A stretch of 64,000 nucleotides of DNA from Maribacter sp. BPC-D8. Its GTDB lineage: Bacteria; Bacteroidota; Bacteroidia; Flavobacteriales; Flavobacteriaceae. The stretch spans positions 2,356,001 through 2,420,000 of the forward strand of contig NZ_CP128187.1 in assembly GCF_035207705.1 (NCBI RefSeq), written 5' to 3'. The notes beneath the pieces were generated by a model that saw nothing but the letters and a program-made list of their open reading frames with translations, ran no database searches and was not told where the DNA came from. Position 1 is the stretch's first letter; each line of letters begins with the position of its first letter. Positions 51,729 to 61,600 of this stretch are shown piece by piece. The position numbers and the translations under genes are program-made.

Positions 51729-52559
51729 ATGAAGTTAAAAGAAATTCCTGTATCAATTTACAATTCGGTTAAACTTTTAGCCCTTTCGTCTAAAAGTATG
51801 ATAACCGAGGACAAGAAAGAAATACCGGTAATTGTTTCTTTAACCTCCATTCCTTCAAGGTTAGGCACCCTTCATTTAACAATAAGAAGTCTCTTAAATC
51901 AAGATGCACGACCAAAGAAAATAATTTTATGGTTACATCATTCTTTAAGAAATGAAATACCCAAAAAACTAACTATTTTAGAAAGTGATTTATTTGAAAT
52001 CATGTATTCTGATTTAACTTGTTCTCACAGAAAACTTATTCATAGCTTAAAATTATTTCCCAATGATATAATTGTTACTTGTGATGATGATATGCTTTAT
52101 AGACCAAACTGGCTTCGACTATTGCATGAAGAACACCTATCACATCCAAAAAAAATCATAGCTAATCAGACTAGATATATTAGATATAATAATGACGGCG
52201 AATTACAATCGTATAAGAGCTGGGTCTTTGATAAAAACCTAAAATTTAGGGAATCTGCCGTAATACCAATTGGTGCCGAGGGTGTTTTATATCCACCAAA
52301 ATCTCTTTCAGAAAAAGTAACCGATTCAACATTATTTTTAGAATTGGCACCAAAAGCAGATGACTTATGGTTTAAAGCCATGGCTTATTTAAAAGGAACT
52401 GTTTCTTTGCAAGCAAAGAACAAAGCTAAAACACCTATACCCATTATTGGGTCACAAAAGCAATCTCTAAAAAAATCGAATATTGGAGGAGATAAGAACA
52501 AGACCCAATGGCTAGCTTTAACTAACTACTTCAACATAACACCCAACAATTTTCTTTAA
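51729..52559 (+). CDS. Glycosyltransferase-like protein
   Basis: 276 residues. Starts with a helix and then VIVSLTSIPSRLGTLHLTIRS, LLNQDARPKKIILW and a DDD-type metal motif in VTCDDDMLYRPNW (about residue 121), the layout of GT-A type transferases. Later PIGAEGVLYPP and a KADDLWFKA block resemble GT32/mannosyltransferase-like surface glycan enzymes. It ends 15 bases before the threonylcarbamoyl-AMP synthase gene. Substrate unknown. Confidence 0.78.
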   Translation: MKLKEIPVSIYNSVKLLALSSKSMITEDKKEIPVIVSLTSIPSRLGTLHLTIRSLLNQDARPKKIILWLHHSLRNEIPKKLTILESDLFEIMYSDLTCSHRKLIHSLKLFPNDIIVTCDDDMLYRPNWLRLLHEEHLSHPKKIIANQTRYIRYNNDGELQSYKSWVFDKNLKFRESAVIPIGAEGVLYPPKSLSEKVTDSTLFLELAPKADDLWFKAMAYLKGTVSLQAKNKAKTPIPIIGSQKQSLKKSNIGGDKNKTQWLALTNYFNITPNNFL

Positions 52560-52574
52560 TACAACCAAAAACAA

Positions 52575-53135
52575 ATGACAGAGGAAATCAACAAATGCAT
52601 AGAAGTTCTAGAAAACGGCGGACTCATACTCTACCCTACCGACACCATTTGGGGCATTGGCTGTGACGCTACTAATGAAGAAGCTGTTGAAAAGGTATAT
52701 AAATTAAAACAACGCGAAGACAGCAAAGCATTAATATGTTTAGTTGCCAATGATGCTATGCTCGAAAAGCATGTTGAAAAGGTATCTGATCTTGCTTATG
52801 ATATTATTGACCTTGCAACTAAGCCGACGACTATAATATTCGATAAACCCCGTGGTGTGGCTAAAAACTTAATAGCAGAAGACAATACTTTAGCCGTAAG
52901 AGTCGCTTCTGATAAATTCTGCCAATACCTAATTGGTAAGTTTAAAAAGCCCATTGTTTCTACATCTGCCAACGTATCTGGACAGCGTACCCCAAAATCT
53001 TTCCAAAATATAGATACAGCCATTTTAAAAGGTGTAGACTATGTGGTAAATTTGCATCGTGAGAAACAGAATAGCTCCGCCTCGTCAATTATTAGATTAG
53101 CTAATGATGGTACGGTGAAGATTATTCGAGATTAA
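52575..53135 (+). CDS. L-threonylcarbamoyladenylate synthase (TsaC/YrdC family)
   Basis: A 186-residue single YrdC domain that makes threonylcarbamoyl-AMP for the tRNA t6A modification. Conserved blocks: [31 protein letters not shown] (substrate Lys/Arg), TIIFDKPRG and the STSANVSGQ nucleotide loop. It is followed four bases later by the tRNA nucleotidyltransferase gene, so two tRNA genes are transcribed together. Confidence 0.93.
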   Translation: MTEEINKCIEVLENGGLILYPTDTIWGIGCDATNEEAVEKVYKLKQREDSKALICLVANDAMLEKHVEKVSDLAYDIIDLATKPTTIIFDKPRGVAKNLIAEDNTLAVRVASDKFCQYLIGKFKKPIVSTSANVSGQRTPKSFQNIDTAILKGVDYVVNLHREKQNSSASSIIRLANDGTVKIIRD

Positions 53136-53139
53136 GAAC

Positions 53140-54564
53140 ATGCAAGAGAGCTATACAGACGCTTTAAACAACCCAATTTTCAAGATTATTTCAGAAGCTG
53201 CAGAAGAACTTTCTGTAGATTGTTATGTTATTGGAGGTTTTGTAAGAGATTATTTTTTAAAACGTAACATACCTAAAGATATAGATGTCGTTGCCATTGG
53301 CAGCGGTATTAAACTTGCCGAAAAAGTTGCTTCTAAATTAGAAGGCAAACCTCAAGTATCGGTTTTTAAGAATTTTGGTACTGCCATGATTAAAAGTGAT
53401 GGTATCGAACTTGAATTTGTTGGTGCACGTAAAGAAAGTTATCAGCGCGATAGTCGCAAACCTATCGTTGAAGATGGCACTTTAGAAGATGACCAAAAAA
53501 GACGCGATTTCACCATAAATGCTTTGGCGCTTTCCTTGAACAAATCGAACTACGGCGAGCTTCTTGACCCTTTTGGCGGTATTGCCGACTTGGAGAACAA
53601 GATTATAAAAACTCCCCTAGAACCAGGTATTACCTATTCAGACGACCCTTTACGTATGATGCGGGCCATTCGTTTTGCTACCCAATTAGATTTTCAAATC
53701 GCACTACCTTCTTTACAGGCGATTACAGAAAATAAAGACCGTCTAAAAATTGTTTCTAATGAGCGAATTTTAGACGAAGTTCATAAAATTATGCTGTGTA
53801 AAAAACCTTCTTTAGGCTTTTCGCTACTGCATAAAACAGAATTACTAGAGTTAATTCTACCAGAATTAACTGCCCTACAAGGTATAGAAGAAATTGAAGG
53901 TCAAAAGCATAAAGACAACTTTTGGCATACTTTAGAGGTAGTCGATAATATATCTGAAGCAACAGACGACCTGTGGTTACGTTGGGCTGCTTTGTTACAC
54001 GATATAGGTAAAGCACCGACAAAAAGATTCCATAAAAAAATTGGCTGGACATTTCATGGACATGAATTCGTAGGATCTAAAATGGTCTTTAAATTATTCA
54101 AGCGTTTACGTATGCCATTGAACGAAAAAATGAAATTCGTTCAAAAGATGGTTTTAATGAGTTCAAGACCTATTATACTATCTGAAGATTATGTAACAGA
54201 TTCAGCGGTGCGTAGATTGGTTTTTGATGCCGGTGATAATGTAGAAGATTTAATGACTTTGTGCGAAGCTGATATCACAACTAAGAATCCCAAAAAGCAG
54301 CGTAAGTATCATCAAAATTTTAAAGTTGTTCGCCAAAAGATTGAAGAAGTAGAAGCTCGCGATCATGTTAGAAACTTTCAACCACCTATTAGTGGTGAAG
54401 AAATAATGGAAACTTTTTCTTTGAAACCATCAAAGGAAATCGGAATTATAAAAGAAGCGATTAAAGAAGCAATTTTAGAAGGAGAAATTCCGAATGAATA
54501 TAAAGCTGCTCAAGATTTTATGTATCTTAAGGGTGCTGAATTAGGTCTACAGAGTACAAAATAG
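53140..54564 (+). CDS. CCA tRNA nucleotidyltransferase with HD domain
   Basis: 474 residues. The polymerase head shows [11 protein letters not shown], the catalytic DIDVVAIG (DxD), [23 protein letters not shown] and KAIL-type neck. A C-terminal HD domain has [14 protein letters not shown] and HGHEFVG. It adds CCA to tRNA 3' ends (class II); the HD part suggests phosphohydrolase activity. The gene starts four bases after the YrdC gene and is followed 15 bases later by the heme A synthase gene. Confidence 0.93.
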   Translation: MQESYTDALNNPIFKIISEAAEELSVDCYVIGGFVRDYFLKRNIPKDIDVVAIGSGIKLAEKVASKLEGKPQVSVFKNFGTAMIKSDGIELEFVGARKESYQRDSRKPIVEDGTLEDDQKRRDFTINALALSLNKSNYGELLDPFGGIADLENKIIKTPLEPGITYSDDPLRMMRAIRFATQLDFQIALPSLQAITENKDRLKIVSNERILDEVHKIMLCKKPSLGFSLLHKTELLELILPELTALQGIEEIEGQKHKDNFWHTLEVVDNISEATDDLWLRWAALLHDIGKAPTKRFHKKIGWTFHGHEFVGSKMVFKLFKRLRMPLNEKMKFVQKMVLMSSRPIILSEDYVTDSAVRRLVFDAGDNVEDLMTLCEADITTKNPKKQRKYHQNFKVVRQKIEEVEARDHVRNFQPPISGEEIMETFSLKPSKEIGIIKEAIKEAILEGEIPNEYKAAQDFMYLKGAELGLQSTK

Positions 54565-54578
54565 AATGGATATTATTT

Positions 54579-55613
54579 ATGGATATTACATTTAGAAAAG
54601 TTGCCAAAACATCTTTGGTATTAGTTTATTTAGTGATTGTCGCAGGTGCCGTAGTTAGAATGACAGGCAGCGGCATGGGTTGCCCAGATTGGCCCAAATG
54701 TTTTGGCTACTACCTACCACCAACAGAAGTAACCGAAATACAATGGCAACCAGACCGATTATTTGAAAAAGGTCAAGTAATTATTTATCGTGAAACCTTA
54801 CAGGTTTCTAAAGAATCGTTTACTACAAAAGATTCGTTCAATTCGGCAAATTGGGAAGCCTATACTAAGCATGACTACGCTGAATTCAACCCATGGCACA
54901 CGTGGATCGAATATATAAATAGGCTTTTTGGTGCCTTAGCCGGTCTCGCCACACTACTGCTAGCCATAATGTCTATTAAATTTTGGAAGAAGAAAAAGCG
55001 TATACCCATTCTATCATGGTTGGTGGTTGTAGGCATGGTTTTTCAAGCTTGGTTAGGCGCAACGGTTGTATACTCAGTTTTAGAGCCCGCAAAAATAACC
55101 GTTCACATGCTTATGGCATTAGTAATCGTAGCGATGTTACTTTATGTTATCTATTTAGCAAATGAAGAGAATAAACGTATTAAATACGATAAATTAGTAT
55201 TGAATATCAGCATTATAGCAATAGTATTGACACTTGTTCAAATTGCTATGGGTACTCAAGTACGACAATTTATAGACGAGCAAATAGACATTTTCGGCTA
55301 TAATGCCAGAGATCATTGGTTGAGAAACCCTGAACTACTATTTTATATACACCGTTCATTTTCTATCCTAGTCCTATTAATAAACGCATTCTTAGCATAT
55401 AGAATTACAAAATTAGATTTAGGTCACTTTAAAATTTACTGGGTCTTGTTTTTACTGGTAGTTGAAGTATTTACGGGTATTGCCATGAACTATTTAGATT
55501 TTCCGTTTGCTAGTCAGCCGTTACATCTTGTTTTAGCTTCTATCTTATTCGGAGTTCAATTCTACATACTTTTAGATGCATTAATGCCTAGAAAAGATTC
55601 GAAAACTTCGTAA
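54579..55613 (+). CDS. Heme A synthase, COX15/CtaA family
   Basis: 344 residues with about eight membrane segments. VRMTGSGMGCPDWPKCFG carries the paired Cys of the family, HTWIEYINRLFGALAG a heme-ligand His, HMLMAL a His in the second bundle, and IHRSFSI a further His. It oxidises the methyl group of heme O to make heme A for cytochrome c oxidase. It probably belongs to the same transcript as the two tRNA enzymes. Confidence 0.93.
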   Translation: MDITFRKVAKTSLVLVYLVIVAGAVVRMTGSGMGCPDWPKCFGYYLPPTEVTEIQWQPDRLFEKGQVIIYRETLQVSKESFTTKDSFNSANWEAYTKHDYAEFNPWHTWIEYINRLFGALAGLATLLLAIMSIKFWKKKKRIPILSWLVVVGMVFQAWLGATVVYSVLEPAKITVHMLMALVIVAMLLYVIYLANEENKRIKYDKLVLNISIIAIVLTLVQIAMGTQVRQFIDEQIDIFGYNARDHWLRNPELLFYIHRSFSILVLLINAFLAYRITKLDLGHFKIYWVLFLLVVEVFTGIAMNYLDFPFASQPLHLVLASILFGVQFYILLDALMPRKDSKTS

Positions 55614-55618
55614 CTTTG
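55611..55618 (+). promoter_or_regulatory. Candidate -7 box TAACTTTG
   Basis: TAACTTTG fits TAnnTTTG and overlaps the stop codon of the heme A synthase gene, 22 bases before the start at 55640. No clear -33 TTG. Confidence 0.35.
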
Positions 55619-55639
55619 CCGACCCACAAAAATTAAGGT

Positions 55640-56137
55640 ATGATTTATAAAATTCGTATAATTCTAGACGCTGAAGAAGATATTTTCAGAGATTTAGAGA
55701 TTGAGTCCCACAATTCATTAGAAGAATTTCATAATGCCATTACTCAGGCATTTGGCTTTTTAGGTAATGAAATGGCTTCTTTTTATACCTGTGATGAAGA
55801 GTGGAAACAAGACGAAGAGATTGCGCTTTTTGATATGAGTGAATCTGGTTCTGATGTACGGTTAATGAATGAAACCTTTTTAGAGGATATTATGACCGAG
55901 AACAACCCAAAACTGATATACGTTTATGATTTCATGAACATGTGGACGTTTTTCGTTGAGCTTGCAGATATTCAAGAAAATGAAGATGGCCGCTCTTACC
56001 CTAATGTACTTTTTACATTTGGTGAGCTACCAGAAACTCCGCCAGAAAAGAATTTTGAAGCAGAGAAAAGCGATTTCGATTTCGATGATACTTTTGAAAA
56101 TTACGACGATTTAGATTTCGATGAAAATTGGAACTAA
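55640..56137 (+). CDS. Plasmid pRiA4b ORF-3-like family protein
   Basis: 165 residues, very acidic. MIYKIRIILDAEEDIFRDLEI, LEEFHNAITQAFGF and MASFYTCDEEWKQDEEI match the pRiA4b ORF-3/IS1096 TnpR-like fold, a small domain of unknown function. The C-terminal 30 residues are nearly all Asp/Glu with Phe and Tyr. Despite the name, nothing mobile is seen around it. Confidence 0.87.
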   Translation: MIYKIRIILDAEEDIFRDLEIESHNSLEEFHNAITQAFGFLGNEMASFYTCDEEWKQDEEIALFDMSESGSDVRLMNETFLEDIMTENNPKLIYVYDFMNMWTFFVELADIQENEDGRSYPNVLFTFGELPETPPEKNFEAEKSDFDFDDTFENYDDLDFDENWN

Positions 56138-56151
56138 ATTTCAGTAAATGA

Positions 56152-56228
56152 CTTCGGGGCAAGTCCGCAAGGCATCGAATTGAAAACATAATTTACACTT
56201 CGATGCAAGCGTCGGAGCATTTAAATCT
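56152..56228. repeat. Intergenic palindromic repeat (hairpin)
   Basis: GCATCGAA (56172-56179) and TTCGATGC (56209-56216) are perfect 8-base arms with a 29-base loop. Further out, TCCG (56164-56167) can pair with CGGA (56223-56226) after an internal loop. The GC-rich CTTCGGGGCAAGTCCGCAAG on the left is unlike the AT-rich neighbours and looks like a dispersed flavobacterial intergenic repeat. No T run follows. Confidence 0.5.
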
Positions 56229-56285
56229 CAATTATCGAGTAAAAAATATATTTTCGCTTACTAACCATTTAATTTAGAACATTTT

Positions 56286-57344
56286 ATGATTAACCTATAT
56301 GCTACCCAAATTGAAAGTATTTCTATACATAGAGTTGGTAACAAAAATAAGAATGAAGGTGTTTTTCTTTCAGAAGAACCATTTAGACTTAACGATGAAA
56401 CTACTGGTTTACTAAAAGAATACTTTTTTAAGCCTTTTAGAGAAAAGGAAGAAAATTACTATAAACTGGCTAATGAGGTTGATGTTGAATTTAACGAATT
56501 ATACAAAATAGTAAGTGAAGTTTTTGAAGATCCTTCTAAGGCTCATTTAAATTCCAAAAAAGTAGCTTCTTTATTATTCGAACAATCTAATCACCCACAT
56601 ATTAAAAGTGGTGAAGTATATGTAGCTTTCCTTTCTGGATTACTTCTAGATAACAAAAAAGTAGATGCCATTGGTATCTTCAAAAGTGAGTTAAAACACG
56701 ATTTTATTCAGTTCGAAGAAAAGAATAGCAATTTAGATATCGTTATACAACAAGGTATCAATATCAATAAATTAGATAAAGGGTGTTTAATTTTCAATGT
56801 CGAAAAAGAAGAGGGTTACAAAGTACTTTCAGTAGATAGCAATAAGTACGACACGAAGTATTGGATAGAAAACTTTTTAGGTGTTGAACCACTTTCAGAT
56901 GACAACTTTAAGACAAAAAACTATTTAAAATTTTGTCAAGACTTTGCTAAAGAGGTTGTTTTACCAGCAGAAGACAAGCAACAAGAGGTTTTATTTATGA
57001 ACCGTGCTGTAAACCACTTTGCAAAAAATGATTCCTTTGAAGAGTCCACTTTCTTAAACGAGGTAATGGAAAATCCGGAATTGATTCCTGAATTTAAACA
57101 TTACAAAGCAGAGAAAGGTCCGAAATTTAGTATTGAAGATGTTTCTACCTTCGACATTGCCAACAAGGCAGTATCAGATGCTCGTAAAAAGATAAAGAAC
57201 GTTATTAATTTGGATACCAATATTCAAATTAAAATGGATTTCATTAACCCTGAGTCTGCAGAGAAATTTGTTGAAAAAGGTTGGGATGAAGAAAGACAAA
57301 TGTATTACTACTTAGTATACTTTAACAAAGAACAAAAGAGCTAG
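56286..57344 (+). CDS. Nucleoid-associated protein, NdpA (YejK) family
   Basis: 352 residues. Starts MINLYATQIESISIHRVGNK and has LDKGCLIFNVEKEEGYKV and YWIENFLGVEPLSDDNF, the usual family blocks. The C-terminal FSIEDVSTFDIANKAV is less diagnostic. Members bind DNA as part of the nucleoid; the function in Bacteroidota is poorly known. It ends at a perfect bidirectional terminator (57378-57417). Confidence 0.85.
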   Translation: MINLYATQIESISIHRVGNKNKNEGVFLSEEPFRLNDETTGLLKEYFFKPFREKEENYYKLANEVDVEFNELYKIVSEVFEDPSKAHLNSKKVASLLFEQSNHPHIKSGEVYVAFLSGLLLDNKKVDAIGIFKSELKHDFIQFEEKNSNLDIVIQQGININKLDKGCLIFNVEKEEGYKVLSVDSNKYDTKYWIENFLGVEPLSDDNFKTKNYLKFCQDFAKEVVLPAEDKQQEVLFMNRAVNHFAKNDSFEESTFLNEVMENPELIPEFKHYKAEKGPKFSIEDVSTFDIANKAVSDARKKIKNVINLDTNIQIKMDFINPESAEKFVEKGWDEERQMYYYLVYFNKEQKS

Positions 57345-57377
57345 TTTTTCCTAAATTCGCTGAACTTGCAATAAGTA

Positions 57378-57417
57378 AAAAAGCCCTTTATTTTCTTAAG
57401 AAAATAAAGGGCTTTTT
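57378..57417. terminator. Bidirectional terminator with 20-base arms
   Basis: AAAAAGCCCTTTATTTTCTT pairs fully with AAGAAAATAAAGGGCTTTTT. A runs and T runs on the two sides let it stop transcription from both the + strand NdpA gene and the - strand gene at 57443-58531. Confidence 0.93.
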
Positions 57418-57442
57418 AAATACCTGACTACTAAAATATATT

Positions 57443-58531
57443 TTAGTTATTGATTTTAATATTGTGTTCTATAATTTGTTTTACACTTACATCTTCATAA
57501 TTTCTACGAACAAAATTCAATGCTAAATCTAGTACTTCGCCCATAGTTTCACAAGTCTGAAAGTCCATATCCATCGTAAGAACTTCAATCTGTTCTCTTA
57601 ACATCGCTATATTTTCTGGGGTAGAAATTTCATCGGTTTTACAGATCGCTCGTAATTTTTTAATTCTGTTTCCAGAACTTAAAATTCTCTTGGCGACCAT
57701 TGAACGTTCTTCTAATTTATATTGATCTACAGAATCGTGTGTTAGTTTTTTACGAACCAACTCAACCATTTGAAAATTTTCTTTGAAAAACTGAGGTCTA
57801 TAGACTTTCAGTTTTCCTTCAAAACACTGTTGATCAAAATCTATAGCACGTATTTTATACACTACATGGTCAAAATCATGCGTAGGCACAATTACATAGT
57901 TATATGAACGCATATCGCCTAATAATCGAATCATGCAACGTTCATTGAATTTTACAAATTCTTTTGCCAGTTGCGCTTTTTCTCTTGGGGTACATTTCGG
58001 TAAATTATGCTTTATAAATTCATCGCCTGGTATACCTGCTATATGCTCTTCAATTAAGGTGTCTTTATACACCAAAAAGTTTAAGTTGTAAGGTGAAAGC
58101 ATATGCTCTAATTCTAAGCCATAAATACGAGATGCATCCGTCTTTTTTACGTAGAAATAAGTGAAGTTATCGTTCAAAATATTTCTGACTTTAATTCTAA
58201 AAGGCTTCGAGTTACCAAACGTACAGAAATCGACCGCATCAACATTTAAATATTGATGAATATTATCGCTTCCATCAGAATGTAAAATAGAATAAACTTT
58301 CTTTAAACTATCGTCTATTTCTTTTCGATCAAATTCTGAATAATAAGCACGTACCCAAAGGGTATCTTCATCATTTTTATCATACACCACAACCGACCCA
58401 GAAAACCGAAGTAAATCGTCATAAAAAATTGGGATTTCAATTTTTCTGCTATAGTGTTCCAAGTAGCCATCTAAAGCCTCACTTACAGGGTAAGCAGGTT
58501 TTTTCTTTGACATTAATCTTTCTTCTGACAT
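57443..58531 (-). CDS. Conserved-looking protein with kinase-like catalytic signature
   Basis: A 362-residue protein with no signal peptide or membrane helix. I do not recognise the family. Several landmarks recall the protein-kinase/aminoglycoside phosphotransferase fold in the right order: FYVKK (Lys at 129-130), LELEH (Glu 140/142), EEHIAG (161-166) as a hinge, GDMRSYNYVI (205-214; Asp206, then Asn211 five residues later) and AIDFDQQ (229-235; DFD). After it comes a helical C-terminus (about 255-362). Ordinary glycine-loop motifs are not clear. It is divergent from the giant secreted protein gene. Confidence 0.55.
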   Translation of the reverse strand: MSEERLMSKKKPAYPVSEALDGYLEHYSRKIEIPIFYDDLLRFSGSVVVYDKNDEDTLWVRAYYSEFDRKEIDDSLKKVYSILHSDGSDNIHQYLNVDAVDFCTFGNSKPFRIKVRNILNDNFTYFYVKKTDASRIYGLELEHMLSPYNLNFLVYKDTLIEEHIAGIPGDEFIKHNLPKCTPREKAQLAKEFVKFNERCMIRLLGDMRSYNYVIVPTHDFDHVVYKIRAIDFDQQCFEGKLKVYRPQFFKENFQMVELVRKKLTHDSVDQYKLEERSMVAKRILSSGNRIKKLRAICKTDEISTPENIAMLREQIEVLTMDMDFQTCETMGEVLDLALNFVRRNYEDVSVKQIIEHNIKINN

Positions 58532-58692
58532 GCTTCAAATTTACTTACAAATTAATCATTTCACTTAATTAATTTTTATCAAGCATATAGAATTAACGCT
58601 TACGGCAACATAATTAGCCAGTATACAACATTTTTTTAGCCAAGAGGAAAAAGCTTGCTTTATTTGTTTTAGTACTACTTGAAACCATACCG

Positions 58693-61600
58693 ATGATTAC
58701 TCAGACTAAAACGAAAATTAAATTCTTATTGTTTTTTCTAATTGCATTCAGCTCCTTTTTGGGGACAGCGCAATTAAGCGATCTTCATTATTTACCACCA
58801 ATGAAGCAAGGTCTAAACAACCAAGCTATACAGAACCAAGCAATTCATTTATCTACTCCAGAAACCACGCCTTTCAACGTTTACGCTTATCAAGGTACTT
58901 CTAACACAATTGTAAGAACATTTACCATTGACAGACTTAACCCTGGTGTATGGACCTTAGCTAATGGTGATAACAATATTACCCTTGTAACTAATGCGAA
59001 CACTGGTACGGTACTTTCTAATAGTGGTTTACGTTTTATTTCTGCAGGTGGAGAAAAATTCTATGTAAACTACAGAGGTAACTCTGCTGCACAAGCTGCT
59101 TCACTGACAGCAAAGGGTAGACAAGCAATGGGTACCAATTTTAAATGGGGAGGTGTACCTAACAAAGGTGCTCAAGTATCTAAATCTAATACCCTTGGTA
59201 TTATGGCAACCGAAGACAACACCACAGTTGTCTTATCTGGTTATGACCCTGGTTGTGAGTTTAGAGTAGGTAATAACAGAGCTGGTATAACTGCTAACTC
59301 ACATACCATAACATTAAATGCCAATGAATCTTTTGTGTATGAAACTTATATAGGTACTTCACCAACACAGGCTCACGAAGATGGTTGGATCGGTGCTTCT
59401 ATTGTAGCTACAAAAGATATTGTAATCAGTAATGGATCTATGAACTTTGGTAGTCAAGATGGTCAAAGCCATAGAGATGCCGGTATAGATCAACCAGTAC
59501 CTATTAATAAATTAGGTAAAGATTATGTATTTATAAGAGGTAATGGTTCTTCTAGCGGACTTACAGAATTCCCTCTAGTAATTGCTACAGCAGATAACAC
59601 ACAAGTATTCGTAAATGGTGGTACAACTGCAATTGCTACTATTGATAATGGCGAATATTTCAAAATACCTAGCACCTATTATTCAAGTAATTCTGCAGGT
59701 GCAAATATGTTCGTACAAACTTCTAAAGATGTTTATGCATACCAAAGTTTAGCTGGTGCAGCAGCAAATTACACCCAAGGTTTAAACTTTGTAGCCCCGG
59801 TTAACTGTTTATTACCAGATGTAATGGACAACATTCCAGATATTAGAAATATGGCTGGTACCGATGTTACTGGAGGTTTGACAATTATTGCTTCTGTTAA
59901 TACTATCGATGCAAATATAAAAGTATATGAAGATGGCGTAGAGGTTTCCAAACCCGCTTCTGATCCTGTTGCAGGTTCTGATGATTGGAAAACTTTCTAT
60001 ATTCCTAATTTAGATGGTGACATTAATGTAACCTCAACCGGACCAATGGCTATTGGTTTTTTTGGATTTAATGGTGCTCGTGGTGTTGCCGGTTATTTCT
60101 CAGGATTCGACACCGTACCAGAAGTTGTTTTACAAATTAATGGTGGTACAGAGGGAGAATGTTTTTCTGGTTCAAGTATTTTCGAAGCTTCTGATGATAA
60201 TTTTGATGCCTACCAGTGGTTTTTTGATGGTGTTGCCATCCCTGGAGCGAATGCTTATGATTATGCCGCAACCATTGCAGGTGATTACTATGTAAGAGGT
60301 ACAAAAGGACCGTGTACGTACGACTCCCAAACCATTAAAATTTTCTATTGTGAGCCAGATGTTCAAATTATAAAAACAGTTGACAAACCTGAGATTACAG
60401 AGGGGGAAACCGCAACATTTACCATTAGAGCAGAGAATTTATGGTATTTACCAATTACTAATCTTCAGGTAACTGATAATATTCCTGCAGGGTTAACCTT
60501 GAAACAGGCTTCTACCATAACAGGATCTTGGAATGGAAGTGTTTGGAATATCGGAACATTGGCACCTGGTGAAGTTGCATTTTTGACTTTAGAAGTAACT
60601 GCAGACGAAATAGATATCTTGCCTTTACTCAACCTCGTTAATATAGCTACCAATACTCAAAACCAAACGGACGCCAATATTACAAGAGATGAGCCCTCGG
60701 CTCGAATTATAGTACATAACGATTTCGATAATGACGGCGTTGTAGATAGCGTAGATTTAGATGATGATAATGATGGTATTTATGATTCCATTGAACAAAT
60801 GTGTATCATATCTAATGATGTAAATTTCACTTCACCATCAAGCACTGTGCAAGGTGGTACTGCGATAACAGAAATTTTCACCAATTCCTATGGTTTTTGG
60901 AGAAGTTCTACTACTTCAATAAATCCAGTTTTACCAAACTTATCACATGAATTATTGGCATTCACCTCTGGAGGCACCACTTTTACCACTGGGGTAGCAG
61001 ACGACAACCTTAATGACTCCGACGGAAATGGTTTATCAGATGGCATAGACTCGAATAACGATGGATTTTCAGATATTTCAGCCACAGAATCTACCTGGAT
61101 GGCTTTGCCTCCTTCAAATACCATCTATAACGAGGCTACATTTGAGGCTAATTTAAATGATGGTAATAATGATAATTCTCTGGGATTGACCATTGTAAAT
61201 GACCCATCTACAGATCCATTGAATCCGTTATTGACTCACGGGCAAAACGGACTAGATCTTGGTTCTGGTATTGTTAATATTGGTGATACATGGACATATG
61301 AAATAGACCCTATCGTAGCGACTAACGTTGGCGATGGCATACCAGATATATTATTAACCCAAGTTGCAGACCCAAGTGGTGTCGGTCATGTTGTAAGTCT
61401 TTATGATGCAACTGGTGCTCCACTAGGTAACTCCGTACGTGTGCAAGCTTACAGCGGAGGAGCACTTGCTAATGTTGTAGGTAGGTATCGATTAGATATT
61501 TACCACGCAAACGGAAGCATCTTCTATAATAATACCACTAGAGATTACCGTTTGGCTACAGTAGAATTGTCAGAATTTGGTATTCCAGCTGCTAGTTTAG

